In this document: positions 25,527 to 34,449 of the stretch, piece by piece
Numbering within the stretch: the first letter of the stretch is position 1
How the letters are laid out: every line of letters starts with the position of its first letter
DNA from: Bacillota bacterium
GTDB taxonomy: Bacteria > Bacillota > Clostridia > Christensenellales > SZUA-584
Direction of reading: 5' to 3'
NCBI GenBank assembly: GCA_023410475.1
Contig: JAEYPS010000023.1
Span: forward strand, 38,733 to 102,732
DNA: 64,000 nucleotides
Translations under genes and position numbers: made by a program
Notes under the pieces: generated by a model
Database searches by the model: none
What the model saw: the letters and a program-made list of their open reading frames with translations, nothing else
What the model was told of the DNA's origin: nothing

Positions 25527-26069
25527 TTACGCTATTTTTTTCTCTTTAAACCTTTTATAAATGTTGATATAAGCGTACTGCCCGAGAGCCGCCAGCATGA
25601 ACGCCAGGGCGAAGCAGAGGAAATATATATGCCACGGCGCGACGCAGTGGTGCAGGAACGTAAACGCTATGGCGGTGTTGAGCGTGAACGCGGCGACTTT
25701 TCCAAATTTGTTCGCGGGATAGACGATATCTTTGAAGTAGAGCAATATGCCACCGCCTATCATCAACAGCTCCTTTACGAGCAGCACTATAAGTATATAA
25801 AGAGGCAGAACACCGGATACCGTAAAGGCGATCACCGAGAAGATTGCCATCAGCTTGTCGGCCAGGGGGTCGAGCAGCGCGCCTTCCTCCGTTATGAGCC
25901 CGCGTTTTCTCGCTATATAGCCGTCCAGCAGGTCTGTTATGCAAGCGGCCAGAAACACGACAAGGGCTATTACCATCTTGTCAAAATAAATAAGCACCGC
26001 TGCCGCGGGCACCAGGGCAAATCTTATCATTGTCAGTATATTCGGCAAGTTCAACGGAATCCTGTTCAA
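25527..26069 (-). CDS. pgsA: CDP-diacylglycerol--glycerol-3-phosphate 3-phosphatidyltransferase
   Basis: A CDP-alcohol phosphatidyltransferase of about 180 residues that makes phosphatidylglycerol phosphate. The family motif D-x2-DG-x2-AR-x8-G-x3-D is visible as TDLLDGYIARKRGLITEEGALLDPLADK. Several membrane helices flank it. The TTG at 26069 (MNRIPLNLPNILTMIRF) is preferred because a G-rich GGGTGGGGG site lies just upstream and it matches the family N-terminus; an ATG at 26093 would add eight residues but lacks a ribosome site. Confidence 0.9.
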   Translation of the reverse strand: MNRIPLNLPNILTMIRFALVPAAAVLIYFDKMVIALVVFLAACITDLLDGYIARKRGLITEEGALLDPLADKLMAIFSVIAFTVSGVLPLYILIVLLVKELLMIGGGILLYFKDIVYPANKFGKVAAFTLNTAIAFTFLHHCVAPWHIYFLCFALAFMLAALGQYAYINIYKRFKEKKIA

Positions 26070-26183
26070 AGCAACCCCCACCCATACAAGCATAACATTT
26101 TTGTCTTTAATATCATTATATCAGCAAAATATTCTCTTGCATACTTATAATGCACGTCCCAAAAGGCCAGCGGGCACACGCTT

Positions 26184-26603
26184 TCAAGTATTAAGATCGA
26201 GTATATAATAATTGAGGTCGTCGCGTTTCTTCCAGCCGGTCGCTTGCCAAAACTCGTTTCCCTTCGAGTTCTCTTTAAATACTAGAAGGCAGAGTCTTTG
26301 CAGTCCCTCGGACTTAAGAGCCTCGATTACGCTTCCCATAAGCTGTTTGCCGATGCCGCGCCCCTGAAAGCTGCTTTCTACCGCTGCGTGGAATATATAA
26401 CCCTTTCGCCCGTCATGGCCGCCCAGCGCCGTGCCTATGATACTTCCGTTCTCTACGGCGACAAAACTCGTCGACGGATTTCGCTTAAGGAACATATCTA
26501 TGCCTTCTCGAGAGTCCGCCTTGCCGAGCCCCATGCCCGGCGTTCTTTGCCACAGCGAGTATACGCCGTCGTAGTCCTCTATGGTCATAACCCGTATTTC
26601 CAC
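26184..26603 (-). CDS. GNAT family N-acetyltransferase
   Basis: A 139-residue acetyltransferase. The acetyl-CoA motif A is AVESSFQGRGIGKQLMGSVI (Q/RxxGxG/A), and the following helix and strand ALKSEGLQRLCLLVFKENSKGNEFWQATGWKKRDD fit the fold's end. The substrate is unknown. The start is a GTG; a TATAAT sequence lies just before it, and no strong ribosome site is seen, so the exact start (GTG 26603 or the ATG five codons later) is uncertain. It lies 17 bases downstream of ychF on the same strand. Confidence 0.82.
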   Translation of the reverse strand: MEIRVMTIEDYDGVYSLWQRTPGMGLGKADSREGIDMFLKRNPSTSFVAVENGSIIGTALGGHDGRKGYIFHAAVESSFQGRGIGKQLMGSVIEALKSEGLQRLCLLVFKENSKGNEFWQATGWKKRDDLNYYILDLNT

Positions 26604-26620
26604 TATATTATACCCTTTGT

Positions 26621-27712
26621 CTATACGTTAAACTTAAACAGCGTAACATCGCCGTCCTTCATCACGTATTCCTTGCCCTCCTGGCGGACAAGCCCCTTGG
26701 CCTTGGCCGCAGCCATGTCTCCGGAAGCTTTAAGGTCGTCGAACGCGACTATCTCGGCACGTATAAAGCCTCTCTCAAGGTCGGAGTGTATCTTGCCCGC
26801 GGCTCTCGGAGCCTTCGTTCCTTTCGTTATAGTCCACGCACGCACTTCCGGCTCGCCCGCAGTAAGAAAGCTTATGAGGTTTAAAAGCCTGTAGCTCTTT
26901 TGTATAAGCTCTGTGAGCCCCGTCTGCTTTATGCCGAGCTCCGAGAGGAACATCTCTCTCTCTGCGGCGTCGAGCTGCAGCAGCTCCTGCTCGAGCTTTG
27001 CGCATACCGCCATTACTTCGGCGTTTTGCGACTCGGCTATGCTTTTGAGCGGAGCGACAAGAGGCGCGTCAAGGTTGCCGATATCCCTTTCGGAAACGTT
27101 CGCGACATAGAGCATGGGCTTGTCGGTCAGCAAAAAGAGATCGGAAACGAGCGTCCGCTCCTCGTCACTGAGGTCCATAACGCGCGCGAACACTCCGCTT
27201 TCGAGATTGTCTTTTATTTTGTTTAATATATCGCATTCAATCTTATATTTCTTGTCGCCCGTCTTTATCATCTTTTCGGACTTTAACAGCCGCTTTTCCA
27301 CCGTTTCCATGTCCGCGAATATAAGCTCAAAGTTTATGGTCTCGGCGTCCCTTGCGCTGCCCAAATCACCTTCGACATGCATGACGTCGTCGCTCTCAAA
27401 ACAGCGCACCACGTGAACGATAGCATCGACCTCGCGTATGAACGACAGGAACCTGTTGCCAAGGCCTTCGCCGCGGCTGGAGCCCTTGACTAATCCCGCT
27501 ATGTCGACGAACTCTATTACTGCGGGCGTAAACTTGTGGGGTTTGTACAGCGACGCCAGAAAGTCCATGCGCGCATCGGGCACGGACACGCTTCCTATAT
27601 TCGGGTTTACCGTGCTGAACATGTAGTTTTCGCTGGGCGCGGCGTAGCCGGTAAGAGCGTTGAACAGTGTTGTTTTGCCTATGTTGGGAAGGCCTACGAT
27701 TCCTAGTTTCAT
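26621..27712 (-). CDS. ychF: Redox-regulated ATPase YchF (Obg family)
   Basis: A 363-residue P-loop NTPase. The G1 loop is GLPNIGKTTLFNALTG; G3 is VDIAGLVKGSSRGEGLGNRFL; the C-terminal TGS-like domain holds FLTAGEPEVRAWTITKG and HSDLERGFIRAE. YchF prefers ATP to GTP because of its altered G4 and associates with ribosomes. Length and motifs are typical. It diverges from the sulfur operon to its right. Confidence 0.96.
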   Translation of the reverse strand: MKLGIVGLPNIGKTTLFNALTGYAAPSENYMFSTVNPNIGSVSVPDARMDFLASLYKPHKFTPAVIEFVDIAGLVKGSSRGEGLGNRFLSFIREVDAIVHVVRCFESDDVMHVEGDLGSARDAETINFELIFADMETVEKRLLKSEKMIKTGDKKYKIECDILNKIKDNLESGVFARVMDLSDEERTLVSDLFLLTDKPMLYVANVSERDIGNLDAPLVAPLKSIAESQNAEVMAVCAKLEQELLQLDAAEREMFLSELGIKQTGLTELIQKSYRLLNLISFLTAGEPEVRAWTITKGTKAPRAAGKIHSDLERGFIRAEIVAFDDLKASGDMAAAKAKGLVRQEGKEYVMKDGDVTLFKFNV

Positions 27713-27929
27713 TTAATACCTCGATATGATCGTATAATGGATGTATTATATAGCTGATAAGAAGTAAAATCAACTGCGGCAAGCAGCAGCGCTAGCCAGA
27801 ATTTTCTGTTGTGCGCTGAAGCTAAAAGTAGTACAATAATTAATTATAAATTTATAGAATGTTTTACAGACATATATTATATAAGTTAAAGTATATTTAT
27901 ATAGGTTTATTATTTTGGAGGCAAGCGCG

Positions 27930-29087
27930 GTGCAGAGGACTATTGAAGAGATCAATGAAAAGATAAAACAGGGAAAAGCGGTCGTATTCACGGCGGAGGA
28001 AGCGGTGAGCATGGCGAAGGAGCAGGGCGTAAAGAAGTGCGCCGAGAAGATAGACGTCGTTACTGCGGCGACGTTCGGCGCGATGTGCTCTTCGGGCGCG
28101 GTGCTCAACTTCGGGCATTCCGACCCGCCTATACGCATGGGCGAGATAACGCTGAACGGCGTTGAAGCGTACGGCGGGCTCGCCGCTGTCGATACATACA
28201 TAGGCGCTACGCAGCCGGGCAGAGACACCGGCATAGAGTACGGCGGCGCGCACGTAATAGAAGACCTCATTGCGGGAAAAGAGATAGAGCTCGAGGCGCG
28301 CTCCGCGGGCACGGACTGTTACACCCGCAAGGAGATAAAGGCAAAGCTTAAGCTCCAGGATATGAATCAGGCTTATCTTTTCAACCCGAGGAACGCGTAT
28401 CAGAACTACGCGGCGGCGACGAACACCACGGATGTGACGAAGCACACGTATATGGGGACGCTGCTTCCCGATATGGGCAACATAACATACTCGACGTCGG
28501 GCGAGCTGTCGCCTTTGCTCAAAGACCCGAAGCTCAGGACGATAGGAATAGGCACGAGGATATTGCTTTGCGGAGGCGAAGGGTACGTCGTGTTTGAGGG
28601 TACGCAGGCGATAAACAGCGTCGCCGAGCTTGAAAGCGGCGACAAGCACTACGCGGGATACACACTCGCGCTCATCGGAGACCTTAAGGGAATGAAGAGC
28701 GAGTATATAAAGGCGGCTGCGTTCGAGGGCTACGGCTCAACGCTGTATGTGGGCATAGGCGTTCCTCTGCCCGTGGTAGACGAAGACATGATGGCCGACC
28801 TCGCTGTGCCTAACGAGCGTCTCTATACAAACATATACGATTACGGCTACAGCGAGCGTTCGAAGAAAGTGATAAAGCGCGTCACGTACGCCGAGCTGCG
28901 CGGCGGAGAGATCGAGATAGGCGGAAGAAAGATAAGGACAGCGCCGCTCTCGAGCCTTTTCAAGGCAAGAAAAATAGCGGGTGAGCTAAAGGAAAAGATG
29001 CTGTCGGGAGAGTTTGTAATGACCGTACCCGCGGCGGCGCTTCCTGCCAGAAGTAATATCAACGTGCTTAATGCGGAGGGGAAATAG
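27930..29087 (+). CDS. DUF39/COG1900 homocysteine biosynthesis protein (aspartate-semialdehyde sulfurtransferase component)
   Basis: A 385-residue protein of the DUF39 family. Conserved segments are GAMCSSGAVLNFGHSDPPIR, LNGVEAYGGLAAVDTYIGAT, GTDCYTRKEIKAK and GIGTRILLCGGEGYV, with the Cys residues expected to carry sulfur. In Methanosarcina the homologous pair with a NIL-ferredoxin protein makes homocysteine from aspartate semialdehyde. GTG at 27930 is preferred because GGAGG lies eight bases upstream; the TTG at 27915 overlaps that site. The next gene starts at the base after the stop. Confidence 0.88.
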   Translation: MQRTIEEINEKIKQGKAVVFTAEEAVSMAKEQGVKKCAEKIDVVTAATFGAMCSSGAVLNFGHSDPPIRMGEITLNGVEAYGGLAAVDTYIGATQPGRDTGIEYGGAHVIEDLIAGKEIELEARSAGTDCYTRKEIKAKLKLQDMNQAYLFNPRNAYQNYAAATNTTDVTKHTYMGTLLPDMGNITYSTSGELSPLLKDPKLRTIGIGTRILLCGGEGYVVFEGTQAINSVAELESGDKHYAGYTLALIGDLKGMKSEYIKAAAFEGYGSTLYVGIGVPLPVVDEDMMADLAVPNERLYTNIYDYGYSERSKKVIKRVTYAELRGGEIEIGGRKIRTAPLSSLFKARKIAGELKEKMLSGEFVMTVPAAALPARSNINVLNAEGK

Positions 29088-29510
29088 ATGAAACAGACAA
29101 GCGTAAAAATTGGGCTTAAGTTCCCGCCCGATAAAGCAAACAAGCCTGTCGTTACCGAGCTCGTTGGTTTCGGCCTCGGGTTCAACATACTGAGGGCGTA
29201 TATCTCTCCGGGAAAGACCGGGCATCTTGTGCTTGAGCTTACGGGCAGCGATGACGACATTAAAAAGGGAATAGACTTCCTGGAGCGCGAGGGCATAATA
29301 GTAACGGTGTTTACCGACAGCGTCATAAGATATGAGGAAAAGTGCATGCACTGCGGAGCGTGCACGTCCGTGTGCCCGTCGGGCGCGCTTGAGATGGATC
29401 CGAACACATGGGAGCTTAAGTTTTCCATGGATCTTTGCGTGCTGTGCGGGCACTGCGTAAGAGCCTGCCCCGCAAGGGCAATTAAGAACTTCGAAGACGA
29501 TGTCCTTTGA
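29088..29510 (+). CDS. NIL domain plus 2x[4Fe-4S] ferredoxin protein
   Basis: A 140-residue protein with an N-terminal NIL domain (about 1-75, VKIGLKFPPDKANKPVVTEL) and two ferredoxin clusters: CMHCGACTSVCPSGAL and CVLCGHCVRACPARAI. It is the electron-transfer partner of the DUF39 protein in sulfide-dependent homocysteine formation. The ATG is immediately after the DUF39 stop, and its end overlaps the next gene by 11 bases, so the three genes are tightly coupled. Confidence 0.92.
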   Translation: MKQTSVKIGLKFPPDKANKPVVTELVGFGLGFNILRAYISPGKTGHLVLELTGSDDDIKKGIDFLEREGIIVTVFTDSVIRYEEKCMHCGACTSVCPSGALEMDPNTWELKFSMDLCVLCGHCVRACPARAIKNFEDDVL

Positions 29511-30231
29511 TTACCGGGACAGGGAAATATATAGAAGCAGGGTTGCGTCAGACCTTTTTCGCTGGAAGACGCAGTACAAAGAAACGGAGCTTTTTATCTG
29601 CGCCGGAAAGGCGCTCGAGAGCGAGGCGCTGAAAGCCGTGCTTGAGCTTCGCGGGATAATTGACGATTATATAAAAGTACACGCTGAATTCGGCGTCAGC
29701 CTATCTCCTGTAGAGCCCAAACCGGGCGCGCATACCGTGATACGGTGCATGTGCGCGGCGGGAAAGGCCGCCGATGTCGGGCCCATGGCGGCGGTGGCGG
29801 GGGCGTTCTCTGCACATACGGGCGAGGCGCTTTTAAAGCTAACGGACCGCGTCATAGTCGAGAACGGCGGAGACATATTCATGAAGACGGGAGATATAGG
29901 CACCGTCGCGGTATACGCGGGTAAAAGCCCCTTGAGCATGAAGATAGGCATTAAAGTCGATTCCCGGGAAATACCGATGTCGGTTTGCACGTCTTCGGGA
30001 ACAGTCGGGCCGTCGCTGAGCTTTGGCAAGGCGGACGCGGCTGTCGTGGTGTCGCGCGACGCGTGTCTCGCGGACGCGTGCGCTACAAGACTCGGCAACG
30101 AGATCAAAAGCGAGGAAGATATAGCAGGCGCGCTTGAGCTGATATACGCTGTAAAAGGCGTTACAGGCGCGGCAGCCGTTGTTGACGGGAAGTGCGGAGC
30201 GATAGGCGAAATAGAGCTTGGGTGGCTGTAG
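29500..30231 (+). CDS. UPF0280/COG2122 family protein (sulfide assimilation, ApbE-like fold)
   Basis: A 243-residue protein with the UPF0280 pattern: YRSRVASDLFRWKTQYKETEL, GPMAAVAGAFSAHTGEALL, VENGGDIF and CTSSGTVGPSLSFGKADAAVVVS. COG2122 proteins are implicated in efficient sulfide use with the DUF39 and NIL-ferredoxin partners in methanogens. The ATG at 29500 overlaps the ferredoxin gene's end. The fold is related to FMN transferase ApbE; whether flavin is involved is unknown. Confidence 0.88.
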   Translation: MSFDYRDREIYRSRVASDLFRWKTQYKETELFICAGKALESEALKAVLELRGIIDDYIKVHAEFGVSLSPVEPKPGAHTVIRCMCAAGKAADVGPMAAVAGAFSAHTGEALLKLTDRVIVENGGDIFMKTGDIGTVAVYAGKSPLSMKIGIKVDSREIPMSVCTSSGTVGPSLSFGKADAAVVVSRDACLADACATRLGNEIKSEEDIAGALELIYAVKGVTGAAAVVDGKCGAIGEIELGWL

Positions 30232-30283
30232 CGCTGGGATATAAACTTGAAGTTTTGCTCATTTGCATTAAAGCCCTTAATAA

Positions 30284-30312
30284 TTGATTTTTTAAGTTTT
30301 CGGGTGTAAAAT
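30284..30312 (+). promoter_or_regulatory. Predicted promoter of sua5-ywlE
   Basis: A TTGATT -35 (30284-30289), 17 bases and a TAAAAT -10 (30307-30312) stand only 11 bases before the sua5 ATG, so the leader would be very short. Confidence 0.5.
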
Positions 30313-30323
30313 AGTAAAAATAA

Positions 30324-31343
30324 ATGATACTGTATTTAAACGGCGAATATAAAGAAAATATAAACAAAGCGGCGCAAGTCATAAAAAGCGGCGGCATCGT
30401 CGCTTTTCCTACCGAGACTGTGTACGGGCTAGGAGCGAGCGCTCTTGACGAAAACGCGGTCAGGCGGATTTTTTCGCTTAAGGGCAGGCCTAAGGACAAT
30501 CCTCTTATCGTGCATGTGGAATCGACAGTAGCTGCGCGCGATATTGCCGCTTTTAACGATATGGCCGAAAAACTGGCCGAAGCGTTCTGGCCGGGGCCGC
30601 TGACGATGGTGCTTAACAACAAGGGGGTCTCAGCGGCGGTAACGGCGGGGCTTGATACCGTGGCCGTAAGGATGCCAGACTGTGACGCGGCGCTGTCGCT
30701 AATATCAGCGTCGGGAGTGCCTATAGCCGCGCCCAGCGCGAACACGTCGGGAAGCCCGAGCCCCACATGCGCGGCTCATGTAGAGCGGGATTTTGGCGAG
30801 CAGCTTATGATACTCGACGCCGGAGAATGCGGCATAGGCGTAGAGTCCACCGTCGTCGACCTGACGCGGGAGATTCCAGTGATACTGCGGCCGGGGGCGG
30901 TAACCATTGAGATGATAAAAGAGTGCGTCGGCGGCGCCGAAGCCGCGGGCGCTTCGTTCGAAGAGGAAGGCCCGCCTGCGTCGCCCGGAATGAAGTACCG
31001 GCACTACGCGCCGGCAGCGGCGATTACAGTGGTAGAAGGCAGCAGCATTTCTGTTGCGGAAGCGATAAAGTTCCTGTATGATAAGGACGTAAAAAAGGGA
31101 GACAGCCCTCTCGTGATGGCGAGCAGGGAAAACAAAAAGTATTACGGCAAGAGGAATGTCTTTGTCACAGGAAGCCTTGCCGACCCGCGCGAGGCGGCGA
31201 AGAGCCTGTACTCTCTGCTGCGTGAGGCGGACGATAAAGGCTGCTCGAATATTTATTTTGAAGCGATACCGAAAGACGGTATAGGATTTGCCGTGATGAA
31301 CAGAGTCTACAAAGCGGCGGCATATAATATAGTAAAGGTCTAG
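30324..31343 (+). CDS. sua5: L-threonylcarbamoyladenylate synthase (Sua5 type)
   Basis: A 339-residue enzyme. The YrdC domain (about 1-200) shows KSGGIVAFPTETVYGLGA, KGRPKDNPLIVHV and the PSANTSGSPSPT loop; the extra C-terminal Sua5 domain (about 230-339) follows the KYRHYAPAA linker. It makes threonylcarbamoyl-AMP from threonine, bicarbonate and ATP for the t6A modification of ANN-decoding tRNAs. The neighbouring arginine phosphatase gene is a common Firmicute arrangement. Confidence 0.95.
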   Translation: MILYLNGEYKENINKAAQVIKSGGIVAFPTETVYGLGASALDENAVRRIFSLKGRPKDNPLIVHVESTVAARDIAAFNDMAEKLAEAFWPGPLTMVLNNKGVSAAVTAGLDTVAVRMPDCDAALSLISASGVPIAAPSANTSGSPSPTCAAHVERDFGEQLMILDAGECGIGVESTVVDLTREIPVILRPGAVTIEMIKECVGGAEAAGASFEEEGPPASPGMKYRHYAPAAAITVVEGSSISVAEAIKFLYDKDVKKGDSPLVMASRENKKYYGKRNVFVTGSLADPREAAKSLYSLLREADDKGCSNIYFEAIPKDGIGFAVMNRVYKAAAYNIVKV

Positions 31344-31353
31344 GAGGAAATTC

Positions 31354-31848
31354 ATGAACGTTCTTTTTGTGTGTACGGGCAATACATGCAGAAGTCCTAT
31401 GGCGGAAGAAGTTGCGGAGGATGCGGCAGGCCGAAGTATTCACTATAAAGACATATCATTCGATTCGGCCGGTACGTTTGCCTGCGAGGGCGCGCCGGCG
31501 TCGGAAGAGGCTATAGAGGTTATGGATGAGCTGGGCCTCGACCTCGAAAAGCACAAGGCACAGCAGTTCACAAAGGAGCTTGCCGAATGGGCGGATATAA
31601 TACTCGCCATGGAGGCAAGACACATAGAGGAGATGGAGGCGATGGCCCCTGACGACGAGCACAAGATGCACACGCTGCTTGGGTTTTCGCAGGGCGTCGA
31701 CGGGTATCCCGGAGAAGCCGGCTATGATATCATGGACCCTTATAAAGAGGAATTAGACGTATACCGCGAGGCAAGGGACCAGATATCAGAGGCAATAGAC
31801 AAGGCGCTGCTCAGGATATCTAAAGAAAGCATGGAAGCCGTACAGTAA
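31354..31848 (+). CDS. ywlE: Low-molecular-weight protein-tyrosine/arginine phosphatase (YwlE-like)
   Basis: A 164-residue phosphatase. The P-loop is VCTGNTCRSPMAEE (CX5R); a Thr after the nucleophile-containing loop's Asn matches arginine-phosphatase YwlE rather than tyrosine-specific LMW-PTPs. The general acid is in IMDPYKEELDVY. YwlE reverses protein-arginine phosphorylation by McsB. A GGAGG site precedes the ATG, ten bases after sua5. I see no mcsB in this window, so the arginine specificity is inferred. Confidence 0.88.
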   Translation: MNVLFVCTGNTCRSPMAEEVAEDAAGRSIHYKDISFDSAGTFACEGAPASEEAIEVMDELGLDLEKHKAQQFTKELAEWADIILAMEARHIEEMEAMAPDDEHKMHTLLGFSQGVDGYPGEAGYDIMDPYKEELDVYREARDQISEAIDKALLRISKESMEAVQ

Positions 31849-31860
31849 CATTAAGTGTAA

Positions 31861-31883
31861 AGAGCGCTTTGGCGCTCTTTTTG
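31861..31883 (+). terminator. Terminator of sua5-ywlE
   Basis: AGAGCGC-TTTG-GCGCTCT followed by a T-run. Confidence 0.9.
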
Positions 31884-31936
31884 TATCTTCCAAACAGCGT
31901 ATTTATTCTTCTGGTATTGTGTACAGCTTATTTTGA

Positions 31937-32206
31937 TTAACCGAAAAGGGATTGAAACTCCTCCCTTGTAGAAAGCAGGTTTACGCAGGACACTTCTTTT
32001 TCGCTTATATCGTGAATGAAAAGTCTGTCGCTGAGGTCAACATAGATCTCAAGGTTGCGAAAGACATCCTGGCAGTTCTCTTCGGTGTTTATGAACCATA
32101 ACGAATCCGTGATCCTTGCGTTTTTATATTTACCGATAGCGTTTATCAGGTCTTTATAATAGTATTTGGGTTTTGTTAAGTCATAAGCAACGATTTTTAC
32201 CGACAT
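31937..32206 (-). CDS. Stand-alone Cas2-like small protein
   Basis: An 89-residue protein. The N-terminus KIVAYDLTKPKYYYKDLINAI and the central RITDSLWFINTEENCQDVFRNL followed by DLSDRLFIHDIS match the ferredoxin-like layout of Cas2-type proteins (betaYDL, alpha, betaS-W, alpha, betaDRL). No CRISPR array or other cas gene is nearby, so a CRISPR adaptation role is unlikely. Such solitary proteins are often labelled SinR- or VapD-like; their job is unknown. GAGG lies nine bases before the ATG. It is divergent from the PBP gene. Confidence 0.6.
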   Translation of the reverse strand: MSVKIVAYDLTKPKYYYKDLINAIGKYKNARITDSLWFINTEENCQDVFRNLEIYVDLSDRLFIHDISEKEVSCVNLLSTREEFQSLFG

Positions 32207-32419
32207 GAACCATTACCTCTGATTGTTGTATGAAGCATTATATCACATACATTCGACAATAAACAACATAAAATAGCACTTGAGTTAAATGAGCGCATAA
32301 AAAGAAATTTTAATATAATCAAGCAGCCGCAAACCACAAGGGTTAAGTCGGACGCCGTTAACATTTCTTGTGTGTACATAAATAACAGCGCATAGTATAA
32401 TTGGGAGCGGGGGCAAGCC

Positions 32420-34432
32420 ATGCGGACTGTTATCAAAATAATACTTATTGTTGTTATCTGCCTTTTTCTTGGCTGCTGCGGCGAGAAGCCGCAATCGTAT
32501 GACATATCGCAGTATCTTGAAAGCTTTATTGACATGGACTATGAAACCATGTACTCTTTATGCGCCCCCGCGGTCAATATAAAAGAAGCGGAGTTCGTTC
32601 AAAAATACGAGAATATATTCGAAGGCCTCGGTGTTACCGAGGTTACTATCGACAACCTCTCGGGGCCCGATGAGGACGGCGTATATACCTATACCTCGAC
32701 ATACAGCACTGAAGACTACGGAGACTTTACAAACGACTTTACGCTTCGGGCGGGGCTGAAGAAAGGCAAGTGCGTCGTGCTGTGGAACTATTCGCTTATT
32801 TTTCCCGAGATGGAGGAAGGAACGAGCGTCAGAGTAAAGACTCAAAAGGCCTTGCGCGGAGAGATATTCGGATCGGACGGAACGCTTATCGCAAAAAACT
32901 CGTTTGCGGATACTATCTATATGGACACAACGAAGGTCAAAGACATATCGGCGGTGGCGGCGGCTGTCAGCCCAATAACGGGCGTTACGCAGAGTGAGCT
33001 CATTGACAGATTCAACAAGGCCGTTGAAAACGAAATAAGGGTGGTGGCGCTCGGTTCGTATTTTAAGGAGCAGCTCAGCGAGCAGCAGAGGCAGAGCATA
33101 CTCGCTGTGCCGGGGCTCGGAATAGACGACAAGCTGTATACCCCTATACGCAGCTATCCTTTGAGGGAAGCCGCTTCCCACATCGCCGGATACACAGGGT
33201 TCGTGGATGAAAAAAATATACCCGACGGGTACGCCTCTTCGGATAAGATTGGCCTGAGCGGACTTGAGGCTGCACATGAGAGCGAGCTTCGCGGCAAAGA
33301 CGGCAAGATAATATATATAGAGAACAGATGGGGAAAAAACATACGTACGCTGTATGAGATCAGCTGCGAGCAGGGGCAGGACCTTTGGCTGAGCATAAAA
33401 CCCGGATTGCAGCAAAGGGCATACGACGCGCTTAAAAACAACCTTAAGGAAGAGCAGACGGGAGCGGCAATAGTTATGGACGCCCAGACGGGCTTCGTTG
33501 AAGCCATGGCGTCATACCCGTCGTTCGACAACAATGTATTTACGTTTCCGGTGGTCGAAGATACCTTTAAACAAATGACGATGTTTTCATACGCTACGCA
33601 GGGGCGATACCCTCCGGGCAGCGTTATAAAGCCGTTTTCGGCGGCCGCGGCGCTTGAAGGCGGCGCTATATCGGCGGATACAGTGTTTGACGGAAGGATA
33701 GCAGACAACAAATGGACGCCTGACGAGCCGGGCTGGGCGTGGAAACCGATAACCCGTGTAAGCGACTCGGGGACGCCGCTTAAGCTCCACAACGCGCTCG
33801 TCAAATCCGACAACATATTCTTTGCGTTTTCTGTCATGCGGCTGGGAGACGAAAAGTTCGTAGATTACCTCGAGCGCATAGGCATGAGTGAATCGGCACC
33901 ATTTGACCTTCCCGTTAAAAACGCTAATATAAAAAACCCTGACACCAGCATGGACAGAAGGCTGCTGGCCGATATGGGTTACGGCCAGGGACAGCTGCTT
34001 GTGACGCCAATACAGATGGCCGCGATGTATACAGCTTTCGCTAACGGCACCGGAGATATAATGAAGCCGGTGCTGGTTAAAAAGACATGTCGCTCGGGCG
34101 GCCTGGAATACGAAACGATAAGCGAAACCCAGCCCGAGGCGTGGATAAAGGACGCGGTTTCAAAGAGAAGCCTTGATACTCTGCTGCCTATGATGGAGGA
34201 CGTAATAAAGCTGCGCGGCGGAACGGGACGCCCCGCGAATATCCCTGGCATAGGGCTAGCGGGCAAGACGGGAACGGCGGAGATAGGAAGCGACAAGACA
34301 AGGGAGATATCGTGGTTCGCGGCTTTCTGGACGGACGGCAATTACAAGAGGCTTGTGGTGGTGATGGTGGACGTAAAGGCAGACGAGGGCGCGGTTAAGT
34401 TCGATATAGCGAAGGAACTGCTGACGCCATAA
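32420..34432 (+). CDS. Class B penicillin-binding protein with MecA_N/NTF2-like domain (PBP2a/PBP3-type)
   Basis: A 670-residue transpeptidase. It is anchored by an N-terminal hydrophobic segment (about 1-20) with a lipobox-like FLGC; an NTF2-like MecA_N domain (about 26-115), a dimerisation region (about 130-300) and the transpeptidase (about 335-670) follow. The active-site motifs are SVIK in PPGSVIKPF, SDN in VKSDNIFF and KTG in GKTGTAEIG. It crosslinks peptidoglycan and this architecture is seen in low-affinity PBPs. A TATAAT at about 32394 may serve as its promoter. Confidence 0.9.
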   Translation: MRTVIKIILIVVICLFLGCCGEKPQSYDISQYLESFIDMDYETMYSLCAPAVNIKEAEFVQKYENIFEGLGVTEVTIDNLSGPDEDGVYTYTSTYSTEDYGDFTNDFTLRAGLKKGKCVVLWNYSLIFPEMEEGTSVRVKTQKALRGEIFGSDGTLIAKNSFADTIYMDTTKVKDISAVAAAVSPITGVTQSELIDRFNKAVENEIRVVALGSYFKEQLSEQQRQSILAVPGLGIDDKLYTPIRSYPLREAASHIAGYTGFVDEKNIPDGYASSDKIGLSGLEAAHESELRGKDGKIIYIENRWGKNIRTLYEISCEQGQDLWLSIKPGLQQRAYDALKNNLKEEQTGAAIVMDAQTGFVEAMASYPSFDNNVFTFPVVEDTFKQMTMFSYATQGRYPPGSVIKPFSAAAALEGGAISADTVFDGRIADNKWTPDEPGWAWKPITRVSDSGTPLKLHNALVKSDNIFFAFSVMRLGDEKFVDYLERIGMSESAPFDLPVKNANIKNPDTSMDRRLLADMGYGQGQLLVTPIQMAAMYTAFANGTGDIMKPVLVKKTCRSGGLEYETISETQPEAWIKDAVSKRSLDTLLPMMEDVIKLRGGTGRPANIPGIGLAGKTGTAEIGSDKTREISWFAAFWTDGNYKRLVVVMVDVKADEGAVKFDIAKELLTP

Positions 34433-34449
34433 TAAATAAAGGAGAGTTT

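Noticed and set aside
27915..27929. TTG at 27915 as the DUF39 start
   Set aside because: It lies inside the GGAGG ribosome site that serves the GTG at 27930.
31937..32206. CRISPR-Cas locus
   Set aside because: Only a Cas2-like fold is present; I saw no spaced direct repeats and no other cas genes in the window.
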